A DNA stretch of 50,769 nt, from the NCBI GenBank assembly GCA_964645005.1, contig CAZXYS010000030.1:1-50769 (forward strand). The letters run 5' to 3'. The position numbers were made by a program, and so were the translations under genes. Of this stretch, positions 35,535 to 44,609 are shown piece after piece. This DNA comes from CAZXYS01 sp964645005 (lineage in GTDB: Bacteria; Bacteroidota; Ignavibacteria; Kapaibacteriales; UBA2268). Positions within the stretch are counted from its first letter, which is position 1; every line of letters starts with the position of its first letter. The notes under the pieces are model-generated. The model saw only the letters and a program-made list of their open reading frames with translations, did not search any database and had not been told where the DNA came from.

Positions 35535-36587
35535 ATGAAGCTAATGGCTGAAAATAGTCTTTATCTTAATGCTATCAAAGGAAACCATATTGACAGGACG
35601 CCTATCTGGATTATGCGGCAGGCAGGAAGATATCTGCCAGAATATCACGAAATAAGAAGCAAATATGATTTTAAAACGATGTTCAAAACCCCCGAGTTAG
35701 CTGCCAAAATCACATTGCAGCCTATAGAGCGATTCAGGTTCGATGCAGCGATTATGTTTTCCGATCTGATGGTACTGCCGGAAGCAATGGGGCAGGAGCT
35801 TGAATATATTGAAAATCAGGGTCCTGTCCTTTCGCCGGAAATACAGGATGAAGATTCCCTTAATGAACTAACAACCAATGAGATCATAAGCAAACTGGAT
35901 TATGTTTCACAAATAATTAACATTCTCAAAAATGATCTGCCGCCCGATATACCGCTTATTGGCTTTTTGGGAGCGCCTTTCACTCTGGCAGCATACATGG
36001 TAGAGGGCAGACACACACGCAATTTCAAAAATTTCAAGAGTCTGATCTACGAAAATCCTGAATTTGTTCACAAATTACTGAGAAAGCTTACGAATGCGCT
36101 GACAACATTCGCAGAAATGCAGATCGAAGAAGGCGCTGACACAGTTCAAATTTTCGATACCTCCGGCGGAATACTGCCGCCTCACTTATATAAAAGCTTC
36201 TCTTTGGATTATATAAATAAAATTCTTACCAATTTGGAAAATTATGATGCCCCCAAAACCGTTTATTTAAAAGGCGGTATTGGCTATTTCAGAGAATTAG
36301 TAAACACCAATGCAGATGTATTAAGTGTGGATTGGATGACGGACATAGCGGAAGCAAGACAACTGGTCAACGGAAAAGCGGCATTGCAGGGAAATCTCGA
36401 CCCGACCGCCCTGTACGGAAATAAAGACCGGATTAAGAATGAAGTACGGAAAATATTGGAAACATTCGGAAATGAAAGCGGTCATATCTTTAACCTCGGT
36501 CACGGCATTTTACCGGATACGCCTCTGGAAAATGTTTACTACTTGGTTGAACAGGTTAGAGAAATGAGTGCGAATTTACGTTCTTAA
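35535..36587 (+). CDS. hemE: Uroporphyrinogen decarboxylase
   Basis: 350 residues. RTPIWIMRQAGRYLPEYHEI is the conserved N-terminal signature, IMFSDLMVLPEAMG carries the catalytic-aspartate region, and IGFLGAPFTLAAYMVEG and FNLGHGILPDTPLENV close the barrel. It decarboxylates the four acetate side chains of uroporphyrinogen III. The first ATG (35535) is chosen; a second ATG three codons on (35544) has better spacing from AGGA and may be the true start. It opens the heme cluster, 15 bases before hemN. The 232-base AT-rich spacer before it shows no riboswitch. Confidence 0.97.
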   Translation: MKLMAENSLYLNAIKGNHIDRTPIWIMRQAGRYLPEYHEIRSKYDFKTMFKTPELAAKITLQPIERFRFDAAIMFSDLMVLPEAMGQELEYIENQGPVLSPEIQDEDSLNELTTNEIISKLDYVSQIINILKNDLPPDIPLIGFLGAPFTLAAYMVEGRHTRNFKNFKSLIYENPEFVHKLLRKLTNALTTFAEMQIEEGADTVQIFDTSGGILPPHLYKSFSLDYINKILTNLENYDAPKTVYLKGGIGYFRELVNTNADVLSVDWMTDIAEARQLVNGKAALQGNLDPTALYGNKDRIKNEVRKILETFGNESGHIFNLGHGILPDTPLENVYYLVEQVREMSANLRS

Positions 36588-36602
36588 AATAAGAGTAACA
36601 TT

Positions 36603-37994
36603 ATGATAAACAATAAATTAAACGTAGATCTTGACTTGATCAAGAAATACGACAAACCTGGTCCGCGATACACCAGTTATCCCACTGCGCCCTACTTCCA
36701 TGAAGGAATTGGCGCTGAGGACTATGTACAACATATCCTCAAGGATGATGCTGAATACGGTGTGCGCGACATTTCTCTTTACTTTCATCTGCCTTTTTGC
36801 AATACGCTTTGCTATTTCTGCGCTTGCAATAAGGTAATTACCAAAAGAACGAACTACATCGATGAATACATAGATTACCTCGAAAAAGAGATAAAGCTTA
36901 TCCGCCCATACATAAGCGATGATCGCAAAGTTGCGCAGTTGCACTGGGGCGGCGGTACGCCTACCTATCTATCCCCCGATCAAATCAGAAGACTGGGCAA
37001 AATTATCCATGAGAATTTTGAATTTACGCCTGATGCTGAGGTCGGTGTAGAGATAGATCCCCGCGATATGACTGTCGATCGCTTCAAAGCGCTGCGTGAC
37101 GCCGGTTTCAACAGGGGAAGCCTGGGCGCACAGGATTTCAATCCCGAAGTACAGGAAGCCGTTAACCGTATCCAACCTGCCGAAATGACCAGACAGTCTA
37201 TGGAATGGGCGAAGGAATTCGGCTTCGAAAGCATGAATATCGATCTGATGTACGGTCTCCCCTATCAGACTGTGGACAGCTTTTCCAGCACTCTGGACAC
37301 GCTGATCGAGATGTATCCCGACAGGATAGCTGTTTTCAATTATGCTCATCTGCCTGATATATTCAAGCATCAGCGCGTGATAAAAGATCACATGCTGCCC
37401 TCGCCGGAAGCAAAACTTCAGATCTTGAAAAAAACTATTGAGAAACTAACCGCCACCGGCTATGTATTCATCGGCATGGATCACTTCGCCAAGCCTGACG
37501 ACGAGCTTAGCATAGCCCTCGAAGAAGGCACTCTTTACAGAAATTTCCAGGGTTACTCGACGCATTCCGGCTTGAATCTTATCGCTCTGGGAATGACGAG
37601 TATCAGTATGCTTTCCGAACTGTACGTACAAAATGTAAAGAAGCTTAACGATTATTACAGAGTCCTCGACGAAGGGAAAATTCCCGTCTTCCGAGGATAT
37701 GAGCTTACCTGGGATGATATGCTGCGCAGGAAGGTCATAACCGAGTTAATGTGCAATTTCAGAGTGAATAAGAAAGAAGTCGAAGAACAGTTCGACATAG
37801 ATTTCGACGATTATTTCGATGATGCCCTTGAGAATCTCAGGGCATTCGAAGAAGATGATCTGCTGAGCGTAGAGCCGGACAGAATCAGCGTTTATCCGCA
37901 GGGACGGCTTCTCATCCGAAATATCGCAATGAATTTTGATTACTACTTACAGAAAAAAGCAGGCAAGAAACCACAATTTTCAAGAACAGTATAA
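36603..37994 (+). CDS. hemN: Oxygen-independent coproporphyrinogen III oxidase
   Basis: 463 residues, radical SAM enzyme. The cluster motif FHLPFCNTLCYFCACNK holds Cys66, Cys70 and Cys73, plus Cys75, the extra cysteine found in true HemN. GGGTPTYLSPDQI, the TSYPTAPYFHEG opening and the C-terminal HemN domain (LTWDDMLRRKVITELMCNF) separate it from HemW-type look-alikes. It oxidatively decarboxylates coproporphyrinogen III without oxygen. It lies directly behind hemE; a REP-like element then separates it from hemH. Confidence 0.96.
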   Translation: MINNKLNVDLDLIKKYDKPGPRYTSYPTAPYFHEGIGAEDYVQHILKDDAEYGVRDISLYFHLPFCNTLCYFCACNKVITKRTNYIDEYIDYLEKEIKLIRPYISDDRKVAQLHWGGGTPTYLSPDQIRRLGKIIHENFEFTPDAEVGVEIDPRDMTVDRFKALRDAGFNRGSLGAQDFNPEVQEAVNRIQPAEMTRQSMEWAKEFGFESMNIDLMYGLPYQTVDSFSSTLDTLIEMYPDRIAVFNYAHLPDIFKHQRVIKDHMLPSPEAKLQILKKTIEKLTATGYVFIGMDHFAKPDDELSIALEEGTLYRNFQGYSTHSGLNLIALGMTSISMLSELYVQNVKKLNDYYRVLDEGKIPVFRGYELTWDDMLRRKVITELMCNFRVNKKEVEEQFDIDFDDYFDDALENLRAFEEDDLLSVEPDRISVYPQGRLLIRNIAMNFDYYLQKKAGKKPQFSRTV

Positions 37995-38030
37995 CACAAA
38001 TTTTGCAATAGAACAAATTATCTCTTTTTC

Positions 38031-38132
38031 CCCTCATCCCCAGCCCTTCTACCGGAAGGAGAAAGGCGCAGAAAATTTTTCATATCTTGAAAGTCCCTTC
38101 TCCCAAAGGGAGAAGGGATTTAGGGATGAGGG
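38031..38132. repeat. Nested REP-like palindromic element
   Basis: Outer arms CCCTCATCCC (38031-38040) and GGGATGAGGG (38123-38132) enclose an inner perfect hairpin CCCTTCTCCC-AAA-GGGAGAAGGG (38095-38117). It lies in the hemN-hemH spacer and resembles in style the cluster at 7611-7870. Confidence 0.85.
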
Positions 38133-38161
38133 AGTTCTTTTAATGAAAAATTAGGTTTAAC

Positions 38162-39148
38162 ATGTCAACAGCAATACTACTATGTAATATGGGCGGTCCT
38201 ACAGCTATAGAGGATGTCAAGCCCTATCTTGAGAATATTTTCCTGGATCCGGATATTATTGATATTCCTTTCGGCAATAAGTTTCGCATATCTCTCGCCC
38301 GTTTCATCGCAAACCGCCGCGAGAAAAAAAGCAGGAAGATCTTCGAATACCTTGGCGGCAAAAGTCCGCTGCCGGAAATCAGCAGTATGCAGGCGAAAAA
38401 GCTGGAAGAAGCGCTAAAAGATGAAGAGGAAGAAATCAGAGTATTCCCGGCAATGCGCTACTGGTATCCGTTCACCGAAGATGTCTGGCAGAAAGTAAAA
38501 GAAGCCGGCTTCGACAAAATTCTTGCTATTTCCCTCTACGCTTTCTATTCTTCGACGACTACAGGCTCTCTCATAAATATTCTAAACCATCTGAACAGCA
38601 AAGAAGAAAATCCAAAAGACCTGCAAATAATCGACCGCTTCGGCAACGAGCCGCTTTTCATCGAAGCTATGGCTGAAGATATTAAAAATACTGTCCGCCA
38701 AAGCTATGACGATGAAAACAATTCCGTCAACATCCTTCTCAGCGCCCACAGCATACCCATGAGCCGCATCAGGAAAGGCGATCCTTATCAAAGCGAAATC
38801 GAAAGCTCAGTCGAGCAATTGAAGAATATCCTGCCTGATAATTACATAACACATCTGTCCTACCAAAGTAAGATCGGTCCCATAAAATGGCTCGGTCCGT
38901 CTACTGAAGAAAAAGTCAGGGAATTAGCAGCTCAAAATATAGACCCGCTCTGGATATATCCTTACGGATTCGTAGCGGATAACTCGGAAACTATCTATGA
39001 AATGGGGAAGCAATACAGGGATGCAGCCCTCGAGAGCGGCATTGAAAACTTCTACAGAATCCCCGCGCTAAATGACAGCGAGTCTTTCATAAATCTATTA
39101 AAAGAGATAACGCTCAAAAACGTACATAGCTTAAGCAAAGATAATTAA
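38162..39148 (+). CDS. hemH: Ferrochelatase
   Basis: 328 residues. The start is STAILLCNMGGPTAIEDVKP; the catalytic His196 lies in LLSAHSIPMSR and the conserved acidic residue in GFVADNSETIYEM. Ferrochelatases insert ferrous iron into protoporphyrin IX (or coproporphyrin III in the alternative route). It lies between hemN and the protoporphyrinogen oxidase gene, 26 bases upstream of the latter. The presence of HemN and a HemY-type enzyme leaves open which branch is used. Confidence 0.96.
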   Translation: MSTAILLCNMGGPTAIEDVKPYLENIFLDPDIIDIPFGNKFRISLARFIANRREKKSRKIFEYLGGKSPLPEISSMQAKKLEEALKDEEEEIRVFPAMRYWYPFTEDVWQKVKEAGFDKILAISLYAFYSSTTTGSLINILNHLNSKEENPKDLQIIDRFGNEPLFIEAMAEDIKNTVRQSYDDENNSVNILLSAHSIPMSRIRKGDPYQSEIESSVEQLKNILPDNYITHLSYQSKIGPIKWLGPSTEEKVRELAAQNIDPLWIYPYGFVADNSETIYEMGKQYRDAALESGIENFYRIPALNDSESFINLLKEITLKNVHSLSKDN

Positions 39149-39174
39149 GCTTGTAAAAAGAAACGGACTGATTA

Positions 39175-40539
39175 ATGAAGAGAATTGCGGTAATAGGCGC
39201 AGGTATATCGGGATTAAGCACAGCTTACTGGCTAAATAGGGATGGCTGCGATGTCACTGTTTATGAAAAGTCAGACCGCGTCGGCGGTTCGGTTGTCACG
39301 GAAAAGCATGACGGCTTCACTGTCGATCTCGGACCCAACAGTGCCTTAGAAACATCCGACACACTAAGAGAGCTTATCAGAGACCTCGGCATCGAGGACA
39401 AAAAAGTTTACGCCAATGAAGCCTCAAACAAGAGATATATAGTAAAAAACGGGCTTTTACATCCACTCGAAATGAAGCCCGTCCCCTTCATAAAATCCAA
39501 GCTGTTTTCGACAAAAGCCAAGCTGCGCATTCTAAAAGAACCGTTCATCAAACCGGTAAATGTTGATGACATATCTCTCGCAGATTATGTGCGATATCGT
39601 CTTGGCGAGGAATTTCTCGATTACGCCATAAATCCCTTTGTAGCAGGCGTATATGCCGGCGATCCTGAAAATCTCAGCGCCCCGGCGGGCTTCCCGAAGT
39701 TATATGCACTGGAACAAAAGTACGGCAGCTTCATAAAAGGCGCCATCAAAGGCAAAAAGGAACGAAAAAAACGCAGCGAACAAGCCAAAGATCGTTCCCG
39801 CCTATTCTCTTTCATTGATGGAATGCAGACCTTTACCGATACTCTCGCCGAAAAACTTCAAGGGAAAGTTCTTACTGGCGCAGATGTAACAAAAATCAAA
39901 AGAGAGAACAATCAATTCATCCTTAATGTAAAAACCGGCGGCGAAAAGCACACGGAAACTTTCGACAGGCTGATCATCTCAACACCCGCCTATTCTCTCG
40001 AAAAATTGCTAAAAGATATTATTCCCGGAGCTTCCGAACAGTTCAGCAAAATTCAGTATCCGCCGGTGGCAGTGGTATTCATGGCATTTAAAACCGGGCA
40101 GGTTAAGAGAGATCTTGACGGTTTCGGTTTCCTCGTGCCCAAAGTCGAGAATTACAATATCCTTGGCAGCATCTGGAGTTCGACAATTTTCCCGAACCGC
40201 GCGCCCGAAGGTTATTCGGCTTTCACCACTTTTGTCGGGGGCAGCCGTCAGCCGGAAAATGCCAATTTCGATGAAGAAAAAATCAAAAAATTGATATTAG
40301 AAGACCTCAATGATATTGTCGGAATTGACGGCGAACCCGAATTTACCCGCATAGAAAAATGGTCCCGTGCCATACCGCAATACACCCTCGGGTACAGGGA
40401 TATTCAGGAAATGTTCACCGATCTTGAAGAAAAGATCCCCGGCTTATATTTTGCTTCAAATGCCAGACGCGGCATAAGCGTCGGCGACAGCGTGCTATGC
40501 GCGCGGGATGCATTTGAAAAAGTAAAGTCAGTTAAATAG
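39175..40539 (+). CDS. hemY: Protoporphyrinogen/coproporphyrinogen oxidase (HemY type)
   Basis: 454 residues, FAD-dependent. The Rossmann start is RIAVIGAGISGLSTAYWLN, followed by VYEKSDRVGGSVVTE and a DLGPNSALE segment. The C-terminal FAD contact is GLYFASNARRGISVGDSV. The enzyme oxidises protoporphyrinogen IX or coproporphyrinogen III with oxygen. It is the last gene of the heme cluster. A HemG (flavodoxin-like) identity is excluded by the length and domain pattern; the sub-type (proto- or copro-) cannot be settled by eye. Confidence 0.92.
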   Translation: MKRIAVIGAGISGLSTAYWLNRDGCDVTVYEKSDRVGGSVVTEKHDGFTVDLGPNSALETSDTLRELIRDLGIEDKKVYANEASNKRYIVKNGLLHPLEMKPVPFIKSKLFSTKAKLRILKEPFIKPVNVDDISLADYVRYRLGEEFLDYAINPFVAGVYAGDPENLSAPAGFPKLYALEQKYGSFIKGAIKGKKERKKRSEQAKDRSRLFSFIDGMQTFTDTLAEKLQGKVLTGADVTKIKRENNQFILNVKTGGEKHTETFDRLIISTPAYSLEKLLKDIIPGASEQFSKIQYPPVAVVFMAFKTGQVKRDLDGFGFLVPKVENYNILGSIWSSTIFPNRAPEGYSAFTTFVGGSRQPENANFDEEKIKKLILEDLNDIVGIDGEPEFTRIEKWSRAIPQYTLGYRDIQEMFTDLEEKIPGLYFASNARRGISVGDSVLCARDAFEKVKSVK

Positions 40540-40652
40540 TTTCGGTTACTACCAAAAACTTTTTCAATTCTCATCATAAATTCGTAATATTAAACTTATT
40601 AAAACTTGCGAATTAACGAATTATAAACGATATTAAATCGAAAGGGTAAATC

Positions 40653-41435
40653 ATGGAATTTTCAACTATTATCTATGAAAAGAAAGAAAATTACGCAGTA
40701 ATCACACTCAACCGCCCCGACAAGATGAACGCGCTCAACAAGCAGATGTTCGACGATATCAACGAAGCTGTCCGCCAGATCGAACTCGACGAAGACGTCA
40801 AAGTCCTCATTCTTACCGGCTCCGGCGACAAAGCCTTCGCTGCCGGTGCGGACATCAAAGAACTGCACGAATCCGACAAACTCTCCGGCGAGCAATTCTC
40901 CGAGTACGGCTCCAAAGTCATGGAACGCCTCGCCCAGCTGCGCATCCCGACGATTGCAGCAATCAACGGCTTCGCACTTGGCGGCGGCTGCGAGCTGACT
41001 CTCGCCTGCCACATGCGCTTCGCATCAGACAAAGCGTTGATGGGACAGCCGGAAGTCAACCTCGGCATTATCCCCGGTTACGGCGCTACGCAGCGTCTTC
41101 CCCGCCTCGTAGGCAAAGCCAAAGCGATCGAGCTCATAACATCCGCGAGAAATGTCGACGCCAACGAAGCTGAAAAAATAGGTCTCGTCAACGCAGTCTA
41201 TCCCCACGATGAACTAATGCAGAAAGTCGAAGAATTTGTTAAAAGCATACTCAAAAAAGGACAGCTTGCAGTATCAGCGGCAGTGGAATGCGTCCTCGCT
41301 TCCGAGCAGCTATCCATCCAGGACGGCTTGAGCTGCGAATCGCGCCTATTCGGCGCCACCTGCGGCACAGGCGACTTTAAAGAAGGAACTCAGGCTTTCC
41401 TCGAGAAGAGAAAACCTGATTTTAAAGGGAAGTAA
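40653..41435 (+). CDS. Enoyl-CoA hydratase/isomerase family protein
   Basis: 260 residues, crotonase fold. The oxyanion and CoA region FAAGADIKEL is followed by INGFALGGGCELTLACHMRF with Glu114 and MGQPEVNLGIIPGYGATQRL with Glu134. Both catalytic glutamates of true enoyl-CoA hydratases are therefore present. It hydrates trans-2-enoyl-CoA, in beta-oxidation or a related acyl-CoA pathway. It is a single gene with AAAGGG seven bases before the ATG, and no other fatty-acid gene adjoins it. Confidence 0.94.
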   Translation: MEFSTIIYEKKENYAVITLNRPDKMNALNKQMFDDINEAVRQIELDEDVKVLILTGSGDKAFAAGADIKELHESDKLSGEQFSEYGSKVMERLAQLRIPTIAAINGFALGGGCELTLACHMRFASDKALMGQPEVNLGIIPGYGATQRLPRLVGKAKAIELITSARNVDANEAEKIGLVNAVYPHDELMQKVEEFVKSILKKGQLAVSAAVECVLASEQLSIQDGLSCESRLFGATCGTGDFKEGTQAFLEKRKPDFKGK

Positions 41436-41451
41436 TAAAACTAATTGCGGA

Positions 41452-41551
41452 TGGGCTGTCCAAAAACTAATGAGTTGTCATTCCTGCGTATGTCTTTAGA
41501 TCCTTTTTCAGCAGTGCAGGAATCTTATAAATTAACTTTTAGGACAGCCCA
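41452..41551. repeat. 100-bp MITE-like element with terminal inverted repeats
   Basis: TGGGCTGTCC (41452-41461) and GGACAGCCCA (41542-41551) are perfect 10-bp inverted ends; similarity continues weakly inward (AAAAACTAAT / TAAAAGTTAAT). Inside lies a degenerate, opposite-strand copy of the CTGCCCTGCTAAAGCAGG repeat family. There is no coding capacity. It lies in the 317-base spacer 41436-41752. Confidence 0.65.
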
Positions 41552-41591
41552 ATTACATTTAACCTAAATAATTCATTGAAACTTGAAATTT

Positions 41592-41710
41592 GTTGTAAAC
41601 TTTTGCAACAAAGTGCTTTAGCACTTTGCAAATGGTCTGAAAAACATCGAATTAGCAGCAAGCTAAAGCTTGCTGTTGCAATTGGTTACAAATAAATATT
41701 TAATGAAAAT
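41592..41710. repeat. Paired-palindrome repeat, copy 2
   Basis: About 119 bases matching 15138-15262. First stem AAAGTGCTTTAGCACTTT (perfect) flanked by TTGCAAC and GCAA; second stem AGCAAGCTAAAGCTTGCT (perfect); tail TTACAAATAAATATTTAATG. It lies just upstream of waaA. The first stem differs from copy 1 by a compensatory base-pair change. Confidence 0.82.
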
Positions 41711-41752
41711 CTGAGTTTAATAACCTAAATTCACTCAAGAAGACGCTAAAAC

Positions 41753-43021
41753 ATGAAATTCTTCTACAACTTTCTAATAATACCGAGCGGCAAAGTATTG
41801 ATCTTTATCCTCACCTTCTTCAATAAAAAGCTTGCCCAGCGCGAGAAAAAATGGAAGTCCACATTGCAGGAACTCGACAAACTGCCTAAGGACAGAAAGC
41901 GCGTCTGGTTCCACTCAGCTTCCATGGGCGAATTCGAGCAAGCCAAGCCCGTCATCGAAAATTTGAAGGAAAGCAATCCCGAACTTACCGTCATCGTATC
42001 TTTCTTCTCGCCATCGGGTTATGAGAATCAAAAAAATTACGAATACGCCGATGCCGTTGTCTATCTGCCATTCGATTCCGCGGGCAATGTTCGCTTATTT
42101 CTGACAAAAGCGGCACCTGATGCAGCAGTCTTCGTAAGATACGAAATCTGGCTCAACTATCTCGAAGAACTTAAAAAGCGGCATATCCCCGCAGCCCTCA
42201 TCTGCGCTACCATCCCAGGTAAAGAGAAACCAGCGGACAGCTTCATCGCCGTCAGATATTACCGCCATTGCTTCAATTTATTCGACCGCATCTTCACTGT
42301 CGGCGAAAATCACACGCAGTACCTTAAATCAATGAGGATCGATACGGAAATAACTACCTCTGCCGACACCCGCTTCGATAGAATTATCAAAAGCGTCGAA
42401 ACCGCCGCGGAAAATCCGATAGTGCCACCCTCATATTTCCGCGATAAGTTTGTCCTCGCTGCCGGCAGCTCCTGGCAGCCTGATGAGGAAATTATAACAT
42501 ATACATATAATTCTTTCCCGGAAGATGAAAAGAAAAATATAAGACTGATCCTCGTTCCCCACGAGCCAACAAAAGCCAACATCGACCGCCTGCAGTCCGC
42601 CCTGCCGGACAATATCCTGCTAAGCGAGATTGAATCAAATCCCGAGAGTATAGAATATACCGAGCCCAAACATATCATCGTCGATTCTATTGGCAGGTTG
42701 CTGCGGCTGTACGCGCTGGCAGATGCCGCTTACATTGGCGGCGCTTTCGGCGTAGGCGTGCACAGTGTTACCGAGCCCGCCGGTTATGGCATTCCGCTGA
42801 TAACCGGACCAAAGATAAACAATTCGCCCGACGCGATCAACTTGAAAAATGCGAAAGCGCTCTCGGTCATTCGCAATTCTGATGATTTCCAAAAGAAATT
42901 CTCGGAATTGTATCATGATAAAACAATCCGCAAATCAATGGGCGAAAAAGCAAAAGAATATGTTTACGCCGGCAAAGGCGCCAGCAGCGACGTTGCCGAT
43001 TATATCAAAAGCCTGTTATGA
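41753..43021 (+). CDS. waaA: 3-deoxy-D-manno-octulosonic acid (Kdo) transferase
   Basis: 422 residues. N-terminal membrane anchor (about 1-22), then the GT30 domain with VWFHSASMGEFEQAKPVIEN, FFSPSGYENQK and VRYEIWLNYL. The C-terminal Rossmann half has AAYIGGAFGVGVHSVTEPAG and GIPLITGPK. It attaches Kdo to lipid A precursors at the inner membrane, so the organism makes an LPS outer membrane. The gene ends three bases before the convergent HDOD gene. Length matches the family (about 420). Confidence 0.95.
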   Translation: MKFFYNFLIIPSGKVLIFILTFFNKKLAQREKKWKSTLQELDKLPKDRKRVWFHSASMGEFEQAKPVIENLKESNPELTVIVSFFSPSGYENQKNYEYADAVVYLPFDSAGNVRLFLTKAAPDAAVFVRYEIWLNYLEELKKRHIPAALICATIPGKEKPADSFIAVRYYRHCFNLFDRIFTVGENHTQYLKSMRIDTEITTSADTRFDRIIKSVETAAENPIVPPSYFRDKFVLAAGSSWQPDEEIITYTYNSFPEDEKKNIRLILVPHEPTKANIDRLQSALPDNILLSEIESNPESIEYTEPKHIIVDSIGRLLRLYALADAAYIGGAFGVGVHSVTEPAGYGIPLITGPKINNSPDAINLKNAKALSVIRNSDDFQKKFSELYHDKTIRKSMGEKAKEYVYAGKGASSDVADYIKSLL

Positions 43022-43024
43022 TTT

Positions 43025-43900
43025 TTAGCTGCTGACAAGAATATTCAGGAAATCCGCCGCATTCTTGAATTCTTCTTCGAGCTGATAGGTGAAAGCTTCC
43101 ACGTCAAGTTCTTTCAACTCGGGGTAATAGTCGCAGAGCACCTGCCAGGACTCCTCTTGTTTCAGCTCCAGTTTTTCTATACCTTCGAAAAAACCTGCGC
43201 CCCACAATTCACTGAGTAGATCGGACAGCCGCACGACAGATACCAGTTCTTTATATTTCGGCGCCTGCGAAGGATAGGTGTAATAGGAAATGACCATCTT
43301 CAACTCTTCCGGCAGCCGCCATATTTTAGCTATTTCAGTGCCGACTTCCACATGGTCGATGCCGAAAATCTTCTTTTCCGCATCGACATCCGTGTATTCA
43401 TCGGCAGTGATAAGCTTTATTACTTCATAATACTGCTCTGAATCATACTGGATCATCGACAGCTTGCCGATCTTATGCAGCAGCCCGCCGATAAATTCCA
43501 TTTCCTTGAAGCCTTTACTGATCTTGGAAGTCAGGGATTTCGCCACCGTACCCGTACACGAGGAATGCCACCAGAATTTTTCCATCAGATTTTTTGCATG
43601 TTTCTGCGAACTGACCAAAAAATTCGAGAAGATCGAAACGCCGATCACGATATTAGTAAGCCGATTGAGTCCCAGATTAATAATCGCCTGGTGGATGGAA
43701 GTAATTTCCTGCCGCGAAGCGTACAGAGGCGAATTAGCCACCTGCAGCAGCTTTAGCGTAAGCGAGGCATCGGTTTCGATGATGCTTGACAGGTCGCGAA
43801 TATCAATCTCGTCATCTTCGAGGAGGGTCAAGACCCGCGAAGCCACTGGCGGCAGAGTTGCAAACTCATGCGTTTCCAGCAATTTTTCCTTTATTGCCAT
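43025..43900 (-). CDS. HDOD domain protein
   Basis: 291 residues. The HDOD (HD-related output domain) core is seen as FATLPPVASRVLTLLEDDE, LSSIIETDASLTLKLLQVAN, SIHQAIINLGLNRLTNIVIG and FIGGLLHKIGKLSMIQYDSE, and the rest of the HD-like helical bundle follows. The metal-binding His-Asp pair of true HD hydrolases is partly replaced (HKIGK). HDOD proteins are regulatory or signalling elements lacking proven enzymatic activity. It is convergent with waaA (3-base gap) and divergent from the sigma factor at 44063 with a 162-base spacer. Confidence 0.9.
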   Translation of the reverse strand: MAIKEKLLETHEFATLPPVASRVLTLLEDDEIDIRDLSSIIETDASLTLKLLQVANSPLYASRQEITSIHQAIINLGLNRLTNIVIGVSIFSNFLVSSQKHAKNLMEKFWWHSSCTGTVAKSLTSKISKGFKEMEFIGGLLHKIGKLSMIQYDSEQYYEVIKLITADEYTDVDAEKKIFGIDHVEVGTEIAKIWRLPEELKMVISYYTYPSQAPKYKELVSVVRLSDLLSELWGAGFFEGIEKLELKQEESWQVLCDYYPELKELDVEAFTYQLEEEFKNAADFLNILVSS

Positions 43901-44062
43901 ATTTTCCCGATCGTTTTGTTTACTAAAATCATTACAATATATTAAAAAAGTGTGAAACTTGCATATAATTTAATTCAATTATCCGGGAAAATATTCTTGT
44001 TGGAATAAAAATTTTAATTGCTTATATTAAAAAAGAAGATGTAAAATTTCCATGTTTTGCTT

Positions 44063-44587
44063 ATGGATAATAATAACTGGGACATAGTAATATCTACTGT
44101 AAAAGCTAAGTTAATCAATAAGCTTACACCTGAAATCAGCCATAACGACATCGAAGATGCCGTCCAGGAAGCTGTGTATAAATTCCTCTCCAATGTTCCG
44201 GAACACCAGCGCCCCGATGATAATGGAATAATTTTTTATGTTGAGAAAACAGCATATTATTTACTAATGGACGATATTAAAAAACATAAAAGAATTGTCA
44301 GACTTGAATTATATGATGCTTTCACGGGAAAAATAATATATGATATTCTGGAAAACATCCATTTCGAGGAAATAGACGACAAAATCGATTGGGAACTGCT
44401 TTTTGAAAAAGTCCTGACCTATTTATCCGAACGGCAGGTAAAAATAATCAAGCTCGAACTCGAAGGATACAAAAATTTTGAAATAGCTCAGAAGCTGAAC
44501 ATAAGCGAAAAGACAGTAAACATCGAGAAAAAGAAGTACAGGGAAATCATACGCAAAAAATTGCCCCCCCCCTTAAAATCAAATTAG
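44063..44587 (+). CDS. Small sigma-70 family (ECF-like) factor
   Basis: 174 residues. Region-2-like N-terminus: SHNDIEDAVQEAVYKFLSNV and VEKTAYYLLMDDIKKHKR. C-terminal region 4 or LuxR-like helix-turn-helix: YLSERQVKIIKLELEGYKNF, then EIAQKLNISEKTVNIEKKKY. The ATG at 44063 is taken; a TTG two codons upstream is possible and neither has a clear ribosome site. The 3' end runs through nine consecutive C (44564-44572), encoding LPPPLKSN at the very end. It directly precedes the two secreted-peptide cassettes, which suggests control over them. It is a distant counterpart of the factor at 4435. Confidence 0.7.
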   Translation: MDNNNWDIVISTVKAKLINKLTPEISHNDIEDAVQEAVYKFLSNVPEHQRPDDNGIIFYVEKTAYYLLMDDIKKHKRIVRLELYDAFTGKIIYDILENIHFEEIDDKIDWELLFEKVLTYLSERQVKIIKLELEGYKNFEIAQKLNISEKTVNIEKKKYREIIRKKLPPPLKSN

Positions 44588-44609
44588 ACTAAACTAAATA
44601 TAAATTATG

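Noticed and set aside
37936..38154. 72-codon plus-strand frame across the end of hemN and the REP element
   Set aside because: Half is an out-of-frame reading of hemN and half is repeat palindrome.
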